Origin: Mangrovicoccus sp049603835
GTDB lineage: Bacteria > Pseudomonadota > Alphaproteobacteria > Rhodobacterales > Rhodobacteraceae
Direction of reading: 5' to 3'
Assembly (NCBI GenBank): GCA_049603835.1
Contig: JBMYSZ010000006.1
Coordinates: forward strand, 1 to 64,000
DNA length: 64,000 bases
Shown here: positions 54,165-61,706 of the stretch, piece after piece
Numbering within the stretch: the stretch's first letter is position 1
Layout of the letters: every line of letters begins with the position of its first letter
Notes under the pieces: model-generated
What the model saw: the letters and a program-made list of their open reading frames with translations, nothing else
Told to the model about the DNA's origin: nothing
The model's database searches: none
Made by a program: the position numbers and the translations under genes

Positions 54165-55490
54165 ATGGCTCTAGATCGCCCCAATACGCCCAATGACCTG
54201 TCAGCATTTTGGATGCCCTTCACTGCAAATCGGCAATTTAAGGCCGAACCGCGCATGTTGGTGGCGGCGCAGGATATGCATTACACCGCCGCAGATGGGC
54301 GCCAGATCCTGGATGCGACGGCGGGGCTATGGTGCTGTAATGCAGGTCATAAACGCCCCAAGATTGTAGAGGCGATCAAAGCCCAGGCTGACGAGCTGGA
54401 TTATGCACCGGCCTTCCAAATGGGGCATCCTAAGGCCTTTGAACTGGCCACCCGGCTGCGCGATATGGCGCCTGAGGGGATGGAGCATGTGTTTTTCACC
54501 AATTCCGGCAGTGAAAGCGTCGAGACTGCGTTGAAAATCGCGCTGGCCTATCACCAGGCGAAAGGGCAGGGCACGCGGACCCGGTTGATCGGGCGGGAGC
54601 GCGGCTATCATGGGGTGAATTTCGGCGGCATCTCTGTGGGTGGGATCGTCAATAACCGCAAAGCCTTTGGCACGCTCTTGGCTGGCGTCGATCACATGCC
54701 CCATACGCATCTGCCGGAAAATGCCTATGCACAGGGCCAACCGCCCCATGGCGCGGATTTGGCCGAAGAGCTGACCCGGATCATCGCTCTGCACGGGGCC
54801 GAAACCATCGCGGCGGTGATTGTGGAGCCGGTTGCGGGCTCCACCGGTGTTCTGATCCCGCCGAAAGGCTATCTGGAACGGCTGCGGGCGATTACCAAAC
54901 AGCATGGGATTTTGCTGATCTTTGATGAGGTGATCACAGGCTTTGGCCGCCTCGGCGCGCCTTTTGCTGCGGATTATTTCGGGGTGCAGCCGGATCTGAT
55001 TGCCTGTGCTAAGGGCCTGACCAATGGCACTATTCCCATGGGCGCGGTGATGAGCACGGCGGAGATCCATGATGCCTTTATGAATGGGCCAGAGCATCTG
55101 ATCGAGCTGTTCCACGGCTATACTTATTCCGGCTGCCCTATGGCGGCGGCGACGGGGCTGGCGACGCTAGAGGTCTATCGCGAAGAGGGGCTTTTCGAGC
55201 GCGCGGCCGAGCTGGCGCCCTATTGGGAAGACGCGCTACATGGGCTGAAGGGCCTGCCGCATGTGAAAGATCTGCGCAATCTGGGCATTATCGGCGCGAT
55301 TGAGCTGGAAAGCATTCCGGGCGAGCCCACCAAACGCGCCTTTACCGCGTTTTTGAAAGCCTTTGAAAAGGGGCTCTTGATCCGCACCACTGGCGATATC
55401 ATCGCGCTGAGCCCGCCGCTGATCCTGGAGAAATCCCATATTGATGAGATTTTCGGGACTTTGGCGGATATCTTGAAAGAGCTGGACTAA
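54165..55490 (+). CDS. Omega-amino acid (beta-alanine):pyruvate aminotransferase
   Basis: This 441-residue class III aminotransferase resembles beta-alanine:pyruvate transaminase, which forms malonic semialdehyde. The N-terminal FWMPFTANRQFKAEPRM and ATAGLWCCNAGH are characteristic of that group. The PLP Lys lies in ACAKGLTNGTIPMGAV, and the GSESVETALKIA and FDEVITGFGRLG motifs are present. It would complete uracil breakdown together with PreT, dihydropyrimidinase and the M20 hydrolase nearby. Taurine or other omega-amines are alternatives. An ACT-domain gene follows five bases later. Confidence 0.88.
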   Translation: MALDRPNTPNDLSAFWMPFTANRQFKAEPRMLVAAQDMHYTAADGRQILDATAGLWCCNAGHKRPKIVEAIKAQADELDYAPAFQMGHPKAFELATRLRDMAPEGMEHVFFTNSGSESVETALKIALAYHQAKGQGTRTRLIGRERGYHGVNFGGISVGGIVNNRKAFGTLLAGVDHMPHTHLPENAYAQGQPPHGADLAEELTRIIALHGAETIAAVIVEPVAGSTGVLIPPKGYLERLRAITKQHGILLIFDEVITGFGRLGAPFAADYFGVQPDLIACAKGLTNGTIPMGAVMSTAEIHDAFMNGPEHLIELFHGYTYSGCPMAAATGLATLEVYREEGLFERAAELAPYWEDALHGLKGLPHVKDLRNLGIIGAIELESIPGEPTKRAFTAFLKAFEKGLLIRTTGDIIALSPPLILEKSHIDEIFGTLADILKELD

Positions 55491-55495
55491 GCGGT

Positions 55496-55876
55496 TTGGC
55501 GGCAATCCGCGACACCCAAGCGATGATCGCGCAAATGGCGCCCGAGCTGCAACCGGGCGCCTATATTTTTGAGATGGTGGCGCAACTGCCGGCAGATGCC
55601 ATCGCCAGTTTTCGCGAGGCGGAAGGGCTGTCGGTGATCCGCCCGGCTGGGTCGCATTTGCCCGGCGCCATGGCGATGATCACTTTGACGGTGCATTCTG
55701 CGCTGGATGGGGTGGGGCTTACGGCGGCAGCGGCGCAGGCCTTGGCGGATGCCGGGCTGCCTTGCAATGTGGTGGCGGCCTATCATCATGACCATATTTT
55801 CGTGCCATATGATCAGGCGCAAAAGGCGGTGGCGGCTCTGCAAGCATTGGCCAAAGGGGCGCGCGGCGGAGCGTAA
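55496..55876 (+). CDS. ACT-domain protein
   Basis: This 126-residue protein has two ACT-like halves, with REAEGLSVIRPA and the C-terminal GLTAAAAQALADAGLPCNVVAAYHHDHIFVPYDQAQKAVAAL. It matches a widespread small ACT family (DUF2241-like) whose ligand is unknown. The start is TTG, five bases after the aminotransferase stop, so translation is probably coupled. A possible link with amino acid sensing is inference only. Confidence 0.72.
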   Translation: MAAIRDTQAMIAQMAPELQPGAYIFEMVAQLPADAIASFREAEGLSVIRPAGSHLPGAMAMITLTVHSALDGVGLTAAAAQALADAGLPCNVVAAYHHDHIFVPYDQAQKAVAALQALAKGARGGA

Positions 55877-56070
55877 AGGGCGGGTTCGGCGCTTGCAGGC
55901 CATCGCGGACCCTCAAAAGCCAAAACAGGGGATCCAATGAAAGGGACCCAGGCCCGGATATCAAAGCCCGCGCCCAAGACGCAGGCCATGATGGAGAGGT
56001 TTGGGCAAGCGGCACGGCTCCAAAGTGGCACCGCTTGCGCTATCTTATGGCGTTTCGGCTAGAGCTTCGA

Positions 56071-57294
56071 TTAGCCGTCGCAGCTATAGCCAAAGCTCGC
56101 CTGGCCGTCGGTGATGTCTTCGACCGTGACCATGCAGCTGTCATTGACCGCCAGAGCGTCGCCGATTTCCAGTGCTTTCACCCCGGTGCCATTCACGGCA
56201 ACACGCACCATATCGCCCGCATCGCTCACCGAAGACAGGAAGACCCGCGCCGCGCCATCGCCTAGCATAACCGCGCTGCCCGGTGCGATATGCGCCGCGA
56301 CGCCTAGCGCGTCGCCGCAAATGGCGCTGACACTGGCATGGCCGCGATCGACACTATCGAGCCGCAAGCCGCAAGTCTCCTCGCCGAGCTTGACCAGGGT
56401 AGTCCGGCCTTCATCAAGCGAAACCATGCTGCCATTCACCGACAGGCGCGCGCCATCCGCATCGACTTTGGACACAAAAGCGCGGATCGCCCCGTCATTG
56501 AAGCTAAAGGTATTGCCTGCGCTCAGCCCTTCCGGCAGAGGCAGATCATCGCCGCAGGTGGCTTTGATAATTGCATGGCCATTGGCGACGGCATCAAGCA
56601 GCACTTTGCAATAGTCTTTGCCCGCCATGGTCAAAACATCATCGCCCACACCGAGGTCAACCATATCACCGGCAATTGAGAGCCGCGCTGCATCCTCGGT
56701 CACGCGGCTGACAAAGACCCGCAGATCGCCACCGGCCAGCATTGCGGTCATGCCGGGGCTTAGCCCATCGCTTGGGGTTGCTGCGGCACTTGCTGCTGGG
56801 GTGGCCACAGGGGCCGTGGCGGATGGGGCGGGGGCCGTCGTGCTGCTGGCGGCAAGCGAGGCTTGCAAGGCGGTCAGGCGCTCTTCCAGAGCGGCGGCCT
56901 GGTTTGCAGCGCTTTCAGTCATAGCGCTGCCCAAGTTTGCGGCAACTTGCTCAATCTGTGTCTTCAGCGCGTCGATTTGGGCGGCCGCATCAGAGCCGGC
57001 AATACTCGCCTCCACCGCGCCCAGCTTATCGCCCAAAGCAGCCACAGCGTCGCTAACAGCGGCCACTTTGCCGTCCATTGCTTCGCTTACACCGGCCAAT
57101 TGACCGTCTAGGGCAGTTTGCAGATCCGAGATTTTGCCATCCAGCGCCGCGGTCTGTTCAGAGGCCGCCGCGACCTCCGCGCTGACGATATCCTTAATTT
57201 CATCTAAATCCGGGCCAGATCCGCCCATCAAAGTCCCTATTAGAATGCCGCCAACGGCTGCCACGCCGACGCCAATGGCTAGTTTACTGTCCAA
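56071..57294 (-). CDS. Membrane-anchored coiled-coil protein with three cysteine-pair repeats
   Basis: I do not recognise this 407-residue protein. It begins with a hydrophobic glycine-rich segment (GVGVAAVGGILIGTLMG), then an Ala/Asp-rich coiled coil to about residue 160, then an Ala/Thr/Pro linker. The C-terminal 230 residues contain three tandem copies of about 75 residues. Each has the pattern xxG...RVFVS, then a variable middle, then a Cys, and closes with a Cys-Gly-Asp (or CDG) box: TCGD, ICGD, SCDG. The start is TTG at 57294, eight bases after GGAGG, rather than an upstream ATG without such a site. It diverges from the M20 hydrolase gene. An outside-facing role is likely. Confidence 0.68.
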   Translation of the reverse strand: MDSKLAIGVGVAAVGGILIGTLMGGSGPDLDEIKDIVSAEVAAASEQTAALDGKISDLQTALDGQLAGVSEAMDGKVAAVSDAVAALGDKLGAVEASIAGSDAAAQIDALKTQIEQVAANLGSAMTESAANQAAALEERLTALQASLAASSTTAPAPSATAPVATPAASAAATPSDGLSPGMTAMLAGGDLRVFVSRVTEDAARLSIAGDMVDLGVGDDVLTMAGKDYCKVLLDAVANGHAIIKATCGDDLPLPEGLSAGNTFSFNDGAIRAFVSKVDADGARLSVNGSMVSLDEGRTTLVKLGEETCGLRLDSVDRGHASVSAICGDALGVAAHIAPGSAVMLGDGAARVFLSSVSDAGDMVRVAVNGTGVKALEIGDALAVNDSCMVTVEDITDGQASFGYSCDG

Positions 57295-57496
57295 AGTTGT
57301 ATCCTCCCTGAATCCGTGCCCGACGCCTCCACACGCCAAAGCAACGGATTGATTCATCCCGGTCTTAATGGCCAAAGCCTATCATTCACGCGCCCCCTGT
57401 CACTGATTTTATTCTTGATACTTTCGGATCAAACCTGAAAACTTTGGCTAAATTTTGAAGCATTTGCCCTGAGGAGGGCAGAGGAAGGAACGGACG

Positions 57497-58747
57497 ATGG
57501 CGGCGCCGGGCGAGAACCTGAAAATCAATGGCGATCGGCTTTGGGATAGCCTGATGGACATGGCGCAGATCGGGCCAGGTGTGGCCGGTGGCAATAACCG
57601 CCAGGCGCTGAGCGATGCGGATGGGGAGGGCCGAGCGCTGTTGCAAAGCTGGTGCGAGGCGGCGGGGCTTAGCATGGGGCTGGACCAGATGGGGACGATG
57701 TTTGCCCGGCGCGAAGGCAGCGATCCAGAGGCTCTGCCGGTTTATCTGGGTTCGCATCTCGACACTCAGCCCACGGGCGGGAAATATGATGGCGTGCTCG
57801 GCGTGTTGGGCGGGCTAGAGCTGATGCGCACGCTCAATGATCTGGGTGTGGTGACCAAGCACCCCATCGTTTTGGTAAACTGGACCAATGAGGAAGGCAC
57901 GCGCTTTGCCCCGGCGATGCTGGCCTCGGGTGTGTTTGTGGGCGAACATGATCTGGACTGGGCCTATGGGCGCGAAGATGCGGAGGGGCGGCGCTTTGGC
58001 GATGAGCTAGAGCGGATCGGTTGGAAAGGCGAGGAGCCTGTTGGCGCGCGCAAGATGAAGGCGTTTTTCGAGCTGCATATCGAGCAAGGGCCGATTTTGG
58101 AAGCGGAGGGCAAGGAAATCGGTGTGGTCACCCATGGGCAGGGGCTCTGGTGGCTGGAAGTGACCTTGACCGGGAAGGACGCGCATACGGGCTCGACGCC
58201 GATGGATATGCGGGTGAATGCCGGGCTTGGTATGGCGCGGATCATCGAGGCGGTGCATAAAATCGCGATGGATCATCAGCCCGGCGCGGTGGGGGCGGTG
58301 GGGCAGGCAAATGTCTATCCCAATTCCCGCAATGTGATCCCTGGTAAGGCTGTGTTTACCATCGATTTCCGCACGCCGGATCTGGCAAAGCTGACAGCTA
58401 TGCGGGCGCGCCTAGAGCGCGAGGCTGAGGTCATCGCCGCAGAGTTGGGCCTGGGGCTGAGCATTGAGCCAACGGGGCATTTCGAGCCGGTGACCTTTGA
58501 TCCGGCCTGCGTGGCAGCCGTGCGCGGGGCGGCGGAGCGGCTGGGCTATCGTCACCAAGATATCATCTCGGGGGCGGGGCATGATGCGTGTTGGATCAAC
58601 CAAGTGGCGCCAACTGCTATGATCATGTGCCCTTGCGTCGATGGGCTGAGCCATAATGAGGCAGAGGAGATCACCAAGGACTGGGCCGCCGCCGGTGCGG
58701 ATGTGCTGCTGCATGCGGTGCTGGAGATGGCAGAGGTGGTGGGGTGA
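57497..58747 (+). CDS. M20-family amidohydrolase (likely N-carbamoyl-beta-alanine amidohydrolase)
   Basis: The 416-residue zinc enzyme has the metal-binding GSHLDTQPTGGKYDG, NWTNEEGTRFAPAM with Glu-Glu, ELHIEQGPIL and the C-terminal SHNEAEE. It belongs to the allantoate/ureidopropionate hydrolase branch. With dihydropyrimidinase directly downstream, it most likely splits N-carbamoyl-beta-alanine into beta-alanine, CO2 and ammonia. A GAGGAAGGAACGGACG ribosome-binding region precedes the ATG. The gap to dihydropyrimidinase holds the GIY-YIG cassette. Confidence 0.88.
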   Translation: MAAPGENLKINGDRLWDSLMDMAQIGPGVAGGNNRQALSDADGEGRALLQSWCEAAGLSMGLDQMGTMFARREGSDPEALPVYLGSHLDTQPTGGKYDGVLGVLGGLELMRTLNDLGVVTKHPIVLVNWTNEEGTRFAPAMLASGVFVGEHDLDWAYGREDAEGRRFGDELERIGWKGEEPVGARKMKAFFELHIEQGPILEAEGKEIGVVTHGQGLWWLEVTLTGKDAHTGSTPMDMRVNAGLGMARIIEAVHKIAMDHQPGAVGAVGQANVYPNSRNVIPGKAVFTIDFRTPDLAKLTAMRARLEREAEVIAAELGLGLSIEPTGHFEPVTFDPACVAAVRGAAERLGYRHQDIISGAGHDACWINQVAPTAMIMCPCVDGLSHNEAEEITKDWAAAGADVLLHAVLEMAEVVG

Positions 58748-58774
58748 GTGGGCCTAAGTCACGGCTTGGTGACC

Positions 58775-58800
58775 CCGCCCCGGACTTGATCCGGGGCCTC
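58775..58800. repeat. Left 26-bp inverted repeat of the GIY-YIG cassette
   Basis: The unit holds an inner palindrome with arms GCCCCGGA and TCCGGGGC around CTTGA. Its exact reverse complement occurs at 59103-59128. The two copies bracket the GIY-YIG gene. Confidence 0.93.
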
Positions 58801-58805
58801 TGCCG

Positions 58806-59132
58806 GTGAGCTATTGCGTGTATATCATGGCCAGCCGCCCCTTTGGTGCGCTTTACACGGGCTCGGCTGGAAATTTGCGGGCGGCGGTCGAACGCCATCG
58901 CGCGGGGCAAGGCAATAGCCATACGGCACAGTATAAAATCGATCGGCTCGTATGGTTCGAAGCCCATGACAGCCGGGCAGAGGCTTTGACGCGGGAAAAA
59001 CGTATCAAGCGCTGGGTGCGGCAATGGAAGTTCGATCTCATCAGCAAATTCAATCCCGATTGGCGTGATTTGACGGATACTCTGCCCAGTGCGGCGGCGG
59101 GGGAGGCCCCGGATCAAGTCCGGGGCGGTTAG
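58806..59132 (+). CDS. GIY-YIG nuclease-domain protein (stand-alone)
   Basis: This 108-residue single-domain GIY-YIG protein begins SYCVYIMASRPFGALYTGSAGNL, with the two Tyr-rich strands, the Arg in LRAAVERH, and the EALTREKRIKRWVRQWK segment with the catalytic Glu. Such small proteins (UPF0213/YhbQ-like) are common in alphaproteobacteria and have no settled role. The start is GTG. It lies between the amidohydrolase and dihydropyrimidinase, and the right copy of the flanking repeat codes for its last nine residues and runs to within four bases of the end of the gene. The surrounding pyrimidine genes read as one unit without it. Confidence 0.85.
   Translation: MSYCVYIMASRPFGALYTGSAGNLRAAVERHRAGQGNSHTAQYKIDRLVWFEAHDSRAEALTREKRIKRWVRQWKFDLISKFNPDWRDLTDTLPSAAAGEAPDQVRGG
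59103..59128. repeat. Right 26-bp inverted repeat of the GIY-YIG cassette
   Basis: Perfect reverse complement of 58775-58800, 26 of 26 bases. It overlaps the 3' end of the GIY-YIG frame. Confidence 0.93.
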
Positions 59133-59158
59133 AGCTAAGCTTCATCTGAGGGGACATC

Positions 59159-60619
59159 ATGAGCAAAGTCATCAAAGGCGGCACGATCATCACAGCGGAT
59201 CGGCAATATCAGGCGGATATCCTGATCGAGGGCGAGGTCATAGCCGAGATTGGCGAGAACCTCACCGGCGATGAGATCATCGATGCCGCCGAGGCTTATG
59301 TAATCCCCGGCGGGATTGACCCGCATACCCATATGGAAATGCCCTTCATGGGCACCACCGCCACCGAAACCTTCCTCTCCGGCACATGGGCGGCGGCCAG
59401 TGGCGGCACCACTATGCTGGTGGATTTCTGTCTGCCCGGCGAGGATGGATCCATCGTCAATGCCATTAATGACTGGCACCGCAAATCCACGCCGCAGATC
59501 GCCACGGATATCGGCTATCACATGGCCATCACCGGTTGGAATGAGACCATCTTCAACGAGATGAAAACCGCCGTCGAGATGGGGGTGAACAGCTTTAAGC
59601 ATTTCATGGCCTATAAAGGCGCGCTCATGGTGGAAGATGACGAAATGTTCGCCTCTTTCTCCCGCTGTCGCGAGCTGGGCGCTTTGCCCATGGTGCATGC
59701 GGAAAATGGCGATATCATCGCCGAGCTTCAGGCGAAATATCTGGCCGAGGGGATCACCGGCCCCGAAGGTCACGCCTATTCTCGCCCGCCCGAAGTGGAA
59801 GGCGAGGCCGCCAATCGGGCGATCATGATCGCCGATGCGGCAGGGGTGCCATTATATATAGTGCATGTGAGCTGCGAGCAGGCCCATGAAGCCATCCGCC
59901 GTGCCCGCCAAAAAGGCATGCGGGTCTATGGCGAGCCGCTGATCCAATTCCTGACCCTCGATGAAAGCGAATATTTCAACAAGGATTGGGAACATGCCGC
60001 GCGGCGGGTCATGTCGCCGCCCTTCCGCTCGAAAGAGCATCAAGATGGGCTTTGGGCTGGGCTCTCGGCGGGCTCGCTGCAAGTGGTGGCCACGGATCAT
60101 TGCGCCTTTAACACCGAGAAGAAACGCATGGGGCTTGATGATTTCACCAAGATCCCCAATGGCACGGGCGGGTTAGAAGACCGCCTCGCCGTGCTTTGGA
60201 CCGCAGGTGTCGAAACCGGGCGGATCACGCCAGAGGAATTCGTGGCCGTCACCTCGACCAATATCGCCAAGATCCTCAATATCTATCCCAAGAAGGGCGC
60301 GCTTTTGCCGGGGGCGGATGCGGATATCTGCGTCTGGGATCCCAAGCTGAGCAAAACGATCAGCGCCGCCAGCCAAAAGTCCATCATCGATTACAATGTT
60401 TTCGAAGGCTTCGAAGTGAGCGCTCAGGCCCGCTACACGCTGAGCCGGGGCGATGTGATCTGGGCTTGGGGGCAGAACAGTCAGCCACAGCCGGGACGAG
60501 GCCGGTTTGTGCCGCGCCCAGCCTTTCCTTCGGCGCATAAAGCTCTGTCGAAATGGAAGGCGCTAAACAGTCCCCGGCAAATCACCCGTGACCCGCTGAA
60601 TATCCCTTCAGGGGTGTAA
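59159..60619 (+). CDS. hydA: Dihydropyrimidinase (hydantoinase family)
   Basis: HydA opens the dihydrouracil or dihydrothymine ring. The 486 residues have the binuclear metal site: His-x-His in GGIDPHTHMEM, the carboxylated Lys in FKHFMAYKGALM, His in VHAENGD, His in VHVSCEQA and Asp in VATDHCAFN. The length is normal. It ends the group begun by the M20 hydrolase and probably depended on transcription from it before the GIY-YIG insertion. A ribosome-binding GAGGGGAC sits before the ATG. Confidence 0.94.
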   Translation: MSKVIKGGTIITADRQYQADILIEGEVIAEIGENLTGDEIIDAAEAYVIPGGIDPHTHMEMPFMGTTATETFLSGTWAAASGGTTMLVDFCLPGEDGSIVNAINDWHRKSTPQIATDIGYHMAITGWNETIFNEMKTAVEMGVNSFKHFMAYKGALMVEDDEMFASFSRCRELGALPMVHAENGDIIAELQAKYLAEGITGPEGHAYSRPPEVEGEAANRAIMIADAAGVPLYIVHVSCEQAHEAIRRARQKGMRVYGEPLIQFLTLDESEYFNKDWEHAARRVMSPPFRSKEHQDGLWAGLSAGSLQVVATDHCAFNTEKKRMGLDDFTKIPNGTGGLEDRLAVLWTAGVETGRITPEEFVAVTSTNIAKILNIYPKKGALLPGADADICVWDPKLSKTISAASQKSIIDYNVFEGFEVSAQARYTLSRGDVIWAWGQNSQPQPGRGRFVPRPAFPSAHKALSKWKALNSPRQITRDPLNIPSGV

Positions 60620-60910
60620 ATACGCCCTTTTGGTTCACTTCTATTAATCACAAAATATTTCGGTTCCCCCGAAAGCTTGGGGAAATCGCCTAAGCGGCTG
60701 TGCGCTCGCAGCGCTCAGCCCCGTTATTTTGCAGAGAAAAAGCAGGGTAATTTCCATAGGTAAACCTTTATTTGGTATGCCGTAAAGTATTATTGCGTTT
60801 CGCTGGTGTTTTGGGAAATTTTTGTGCTAAGAGGATGTCCTGAAACCAAGCTGCCCTTAACGTAAACTTTGGGCGCGACATCTGTTAACACGTTCATGGG
60901 GGCTTTCTCG
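60620..60910. other. Gap after dihydropyrimidinase
   Basis: This A+T-rich stretch holds an imperfect TTCCCC...GGGGAA hairpin near 60663 without a T tract. I see no gene or clear regulatory site in it. The next 345 bases up to 61256 hold only a doubtful short frame and a hairpin. Confidence 0.5.
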
Positions 60911-61096
60911 ATGCTGAGCCAACAAGACATTGATGACTTCCAAGATCCGGGCACGCCTTGCGTGGAAAAAGAGCTTCGGACTTCTCTGCCGCAATACACG
61001 CCTTGTGCTGGCGCGCGCGTCGTCACAGCGACCACATCGCTGCAGCTGGCCATGATCAAACGCTGGCAGAACTGCTTTTTTGATCGGACGGTCTGA
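60911..61096 (+). CDS. Possible small hypothetical protein
   Basis: A 61-codon frame beginning MLSQQDIDDFQDPGTPC with three Cys residues lies alone in a 637-base gap. An in-frame ATG five codons earlier is another start. No ribosome-binding site is convincing and I recognise no family. It may be a chance frame. Confidence 0.28.
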   Translation: MLSQQDIDDFQDPGTPCVEKELRTSLPQYTPCAGARVVTATTSLQLAMIKRWQNCFFDRTV

Positions 61097-61112
61097 GGGA
61101 TCGATCTAACAG

Positions 61113-61148
61113 ATCAAAATAGGCTCCGCCGGTTTGAGGGGGCGGAGC
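61113..61148 (-). terminator. Possible terminator of the small lipoprotein gene
   Basis: GCTCCGCC and GGCGGAGC pair over eight bases around a ten-base loop. On the minus strand the stem is followed by TATTTTGATC, a poor T tract, about 110 bases past the lipoprotein stop. Confidence 0.4.
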
Positions 61149-61256
61149 TGACGGCGCGCAAAGTCGATTAAGACCAATTTTTGGGATAAGACGGCGCCAG
61201 ATTTAGGAAGCGGGCCGAAATGAATGCTGCGCCCCGCTTCAGTGTCAAAGCTCAGC

Positions 61257-61532
61257 TTAACAAGCGGCTTTGTAATAGCTTCCATCGCCTTTCGCGTAAT
61301 AGCACTGGCTGGCTTGGTCATTGCGGGCCACGACCGCGCCTGCTGCTGCACCGGCTAGGGCGCCAACAGCGGTCCAACCGCCTTCAGCCCCTAAAAGCTT
61401 TGCCAAGACCGCGCCGCCAACAGCGCCAGCAGTTGCGCCGGTTGCGGTGGCTTTATTCGTGTCCGAGATAGAGTCGCATGCGGTTAGGGCCAAAACAGCG
61501 CAAAGCCCCAGAGTTGCGATGGAACGGTACAT
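61257..61532 (-). CDS. Small glycine-zipper lipoprotein
   Basis: This 91-residue protein has a lipoprotein signal peptide ending in the lipobox LTAC (Cys19) and a glycine-zipper segment (GATAGAVGGAVLAKLLG, GALAGAAAGAVVA). The C terminus has two further Cys residues and Tyr-rich ends (CYYAKGDGSYYKAAC). It resembles the outer-membrane 17-kDa surface-antigen-like glycine-zipper lipoproteins. AGGAGG with correct spacing precedes the ATG. The frame remains open a long way upstream, opposite trpB, but the real start is here. It diverges from trpB. Confidence 0.85.
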   Translation of the reverse strand: MYRSIATLGLCAVLALTACDSISDTNKATATGATAGAVGGAVLAKLLGAEGGWTAVGALAGAAAGAVVARNDQASQCYYAKGDGSYYKAAC

Positions 61533-61706
61533 AGGTGACCTCCTAGTTTGAGTCGCGGCGATCCTATGACGTGCCTGGGAAAGCTGCCAGAGATTAGCGA
61601 AACTCCGGCAAAAAATGGCCTCATCTTGCGAAAGCGTGGCGATTGCGCCTTTACGCGGGCGGCGCGTCTCCTTAGGCGTCAGGGACCCAAGACGAAAGGA
61701 CGCGCG

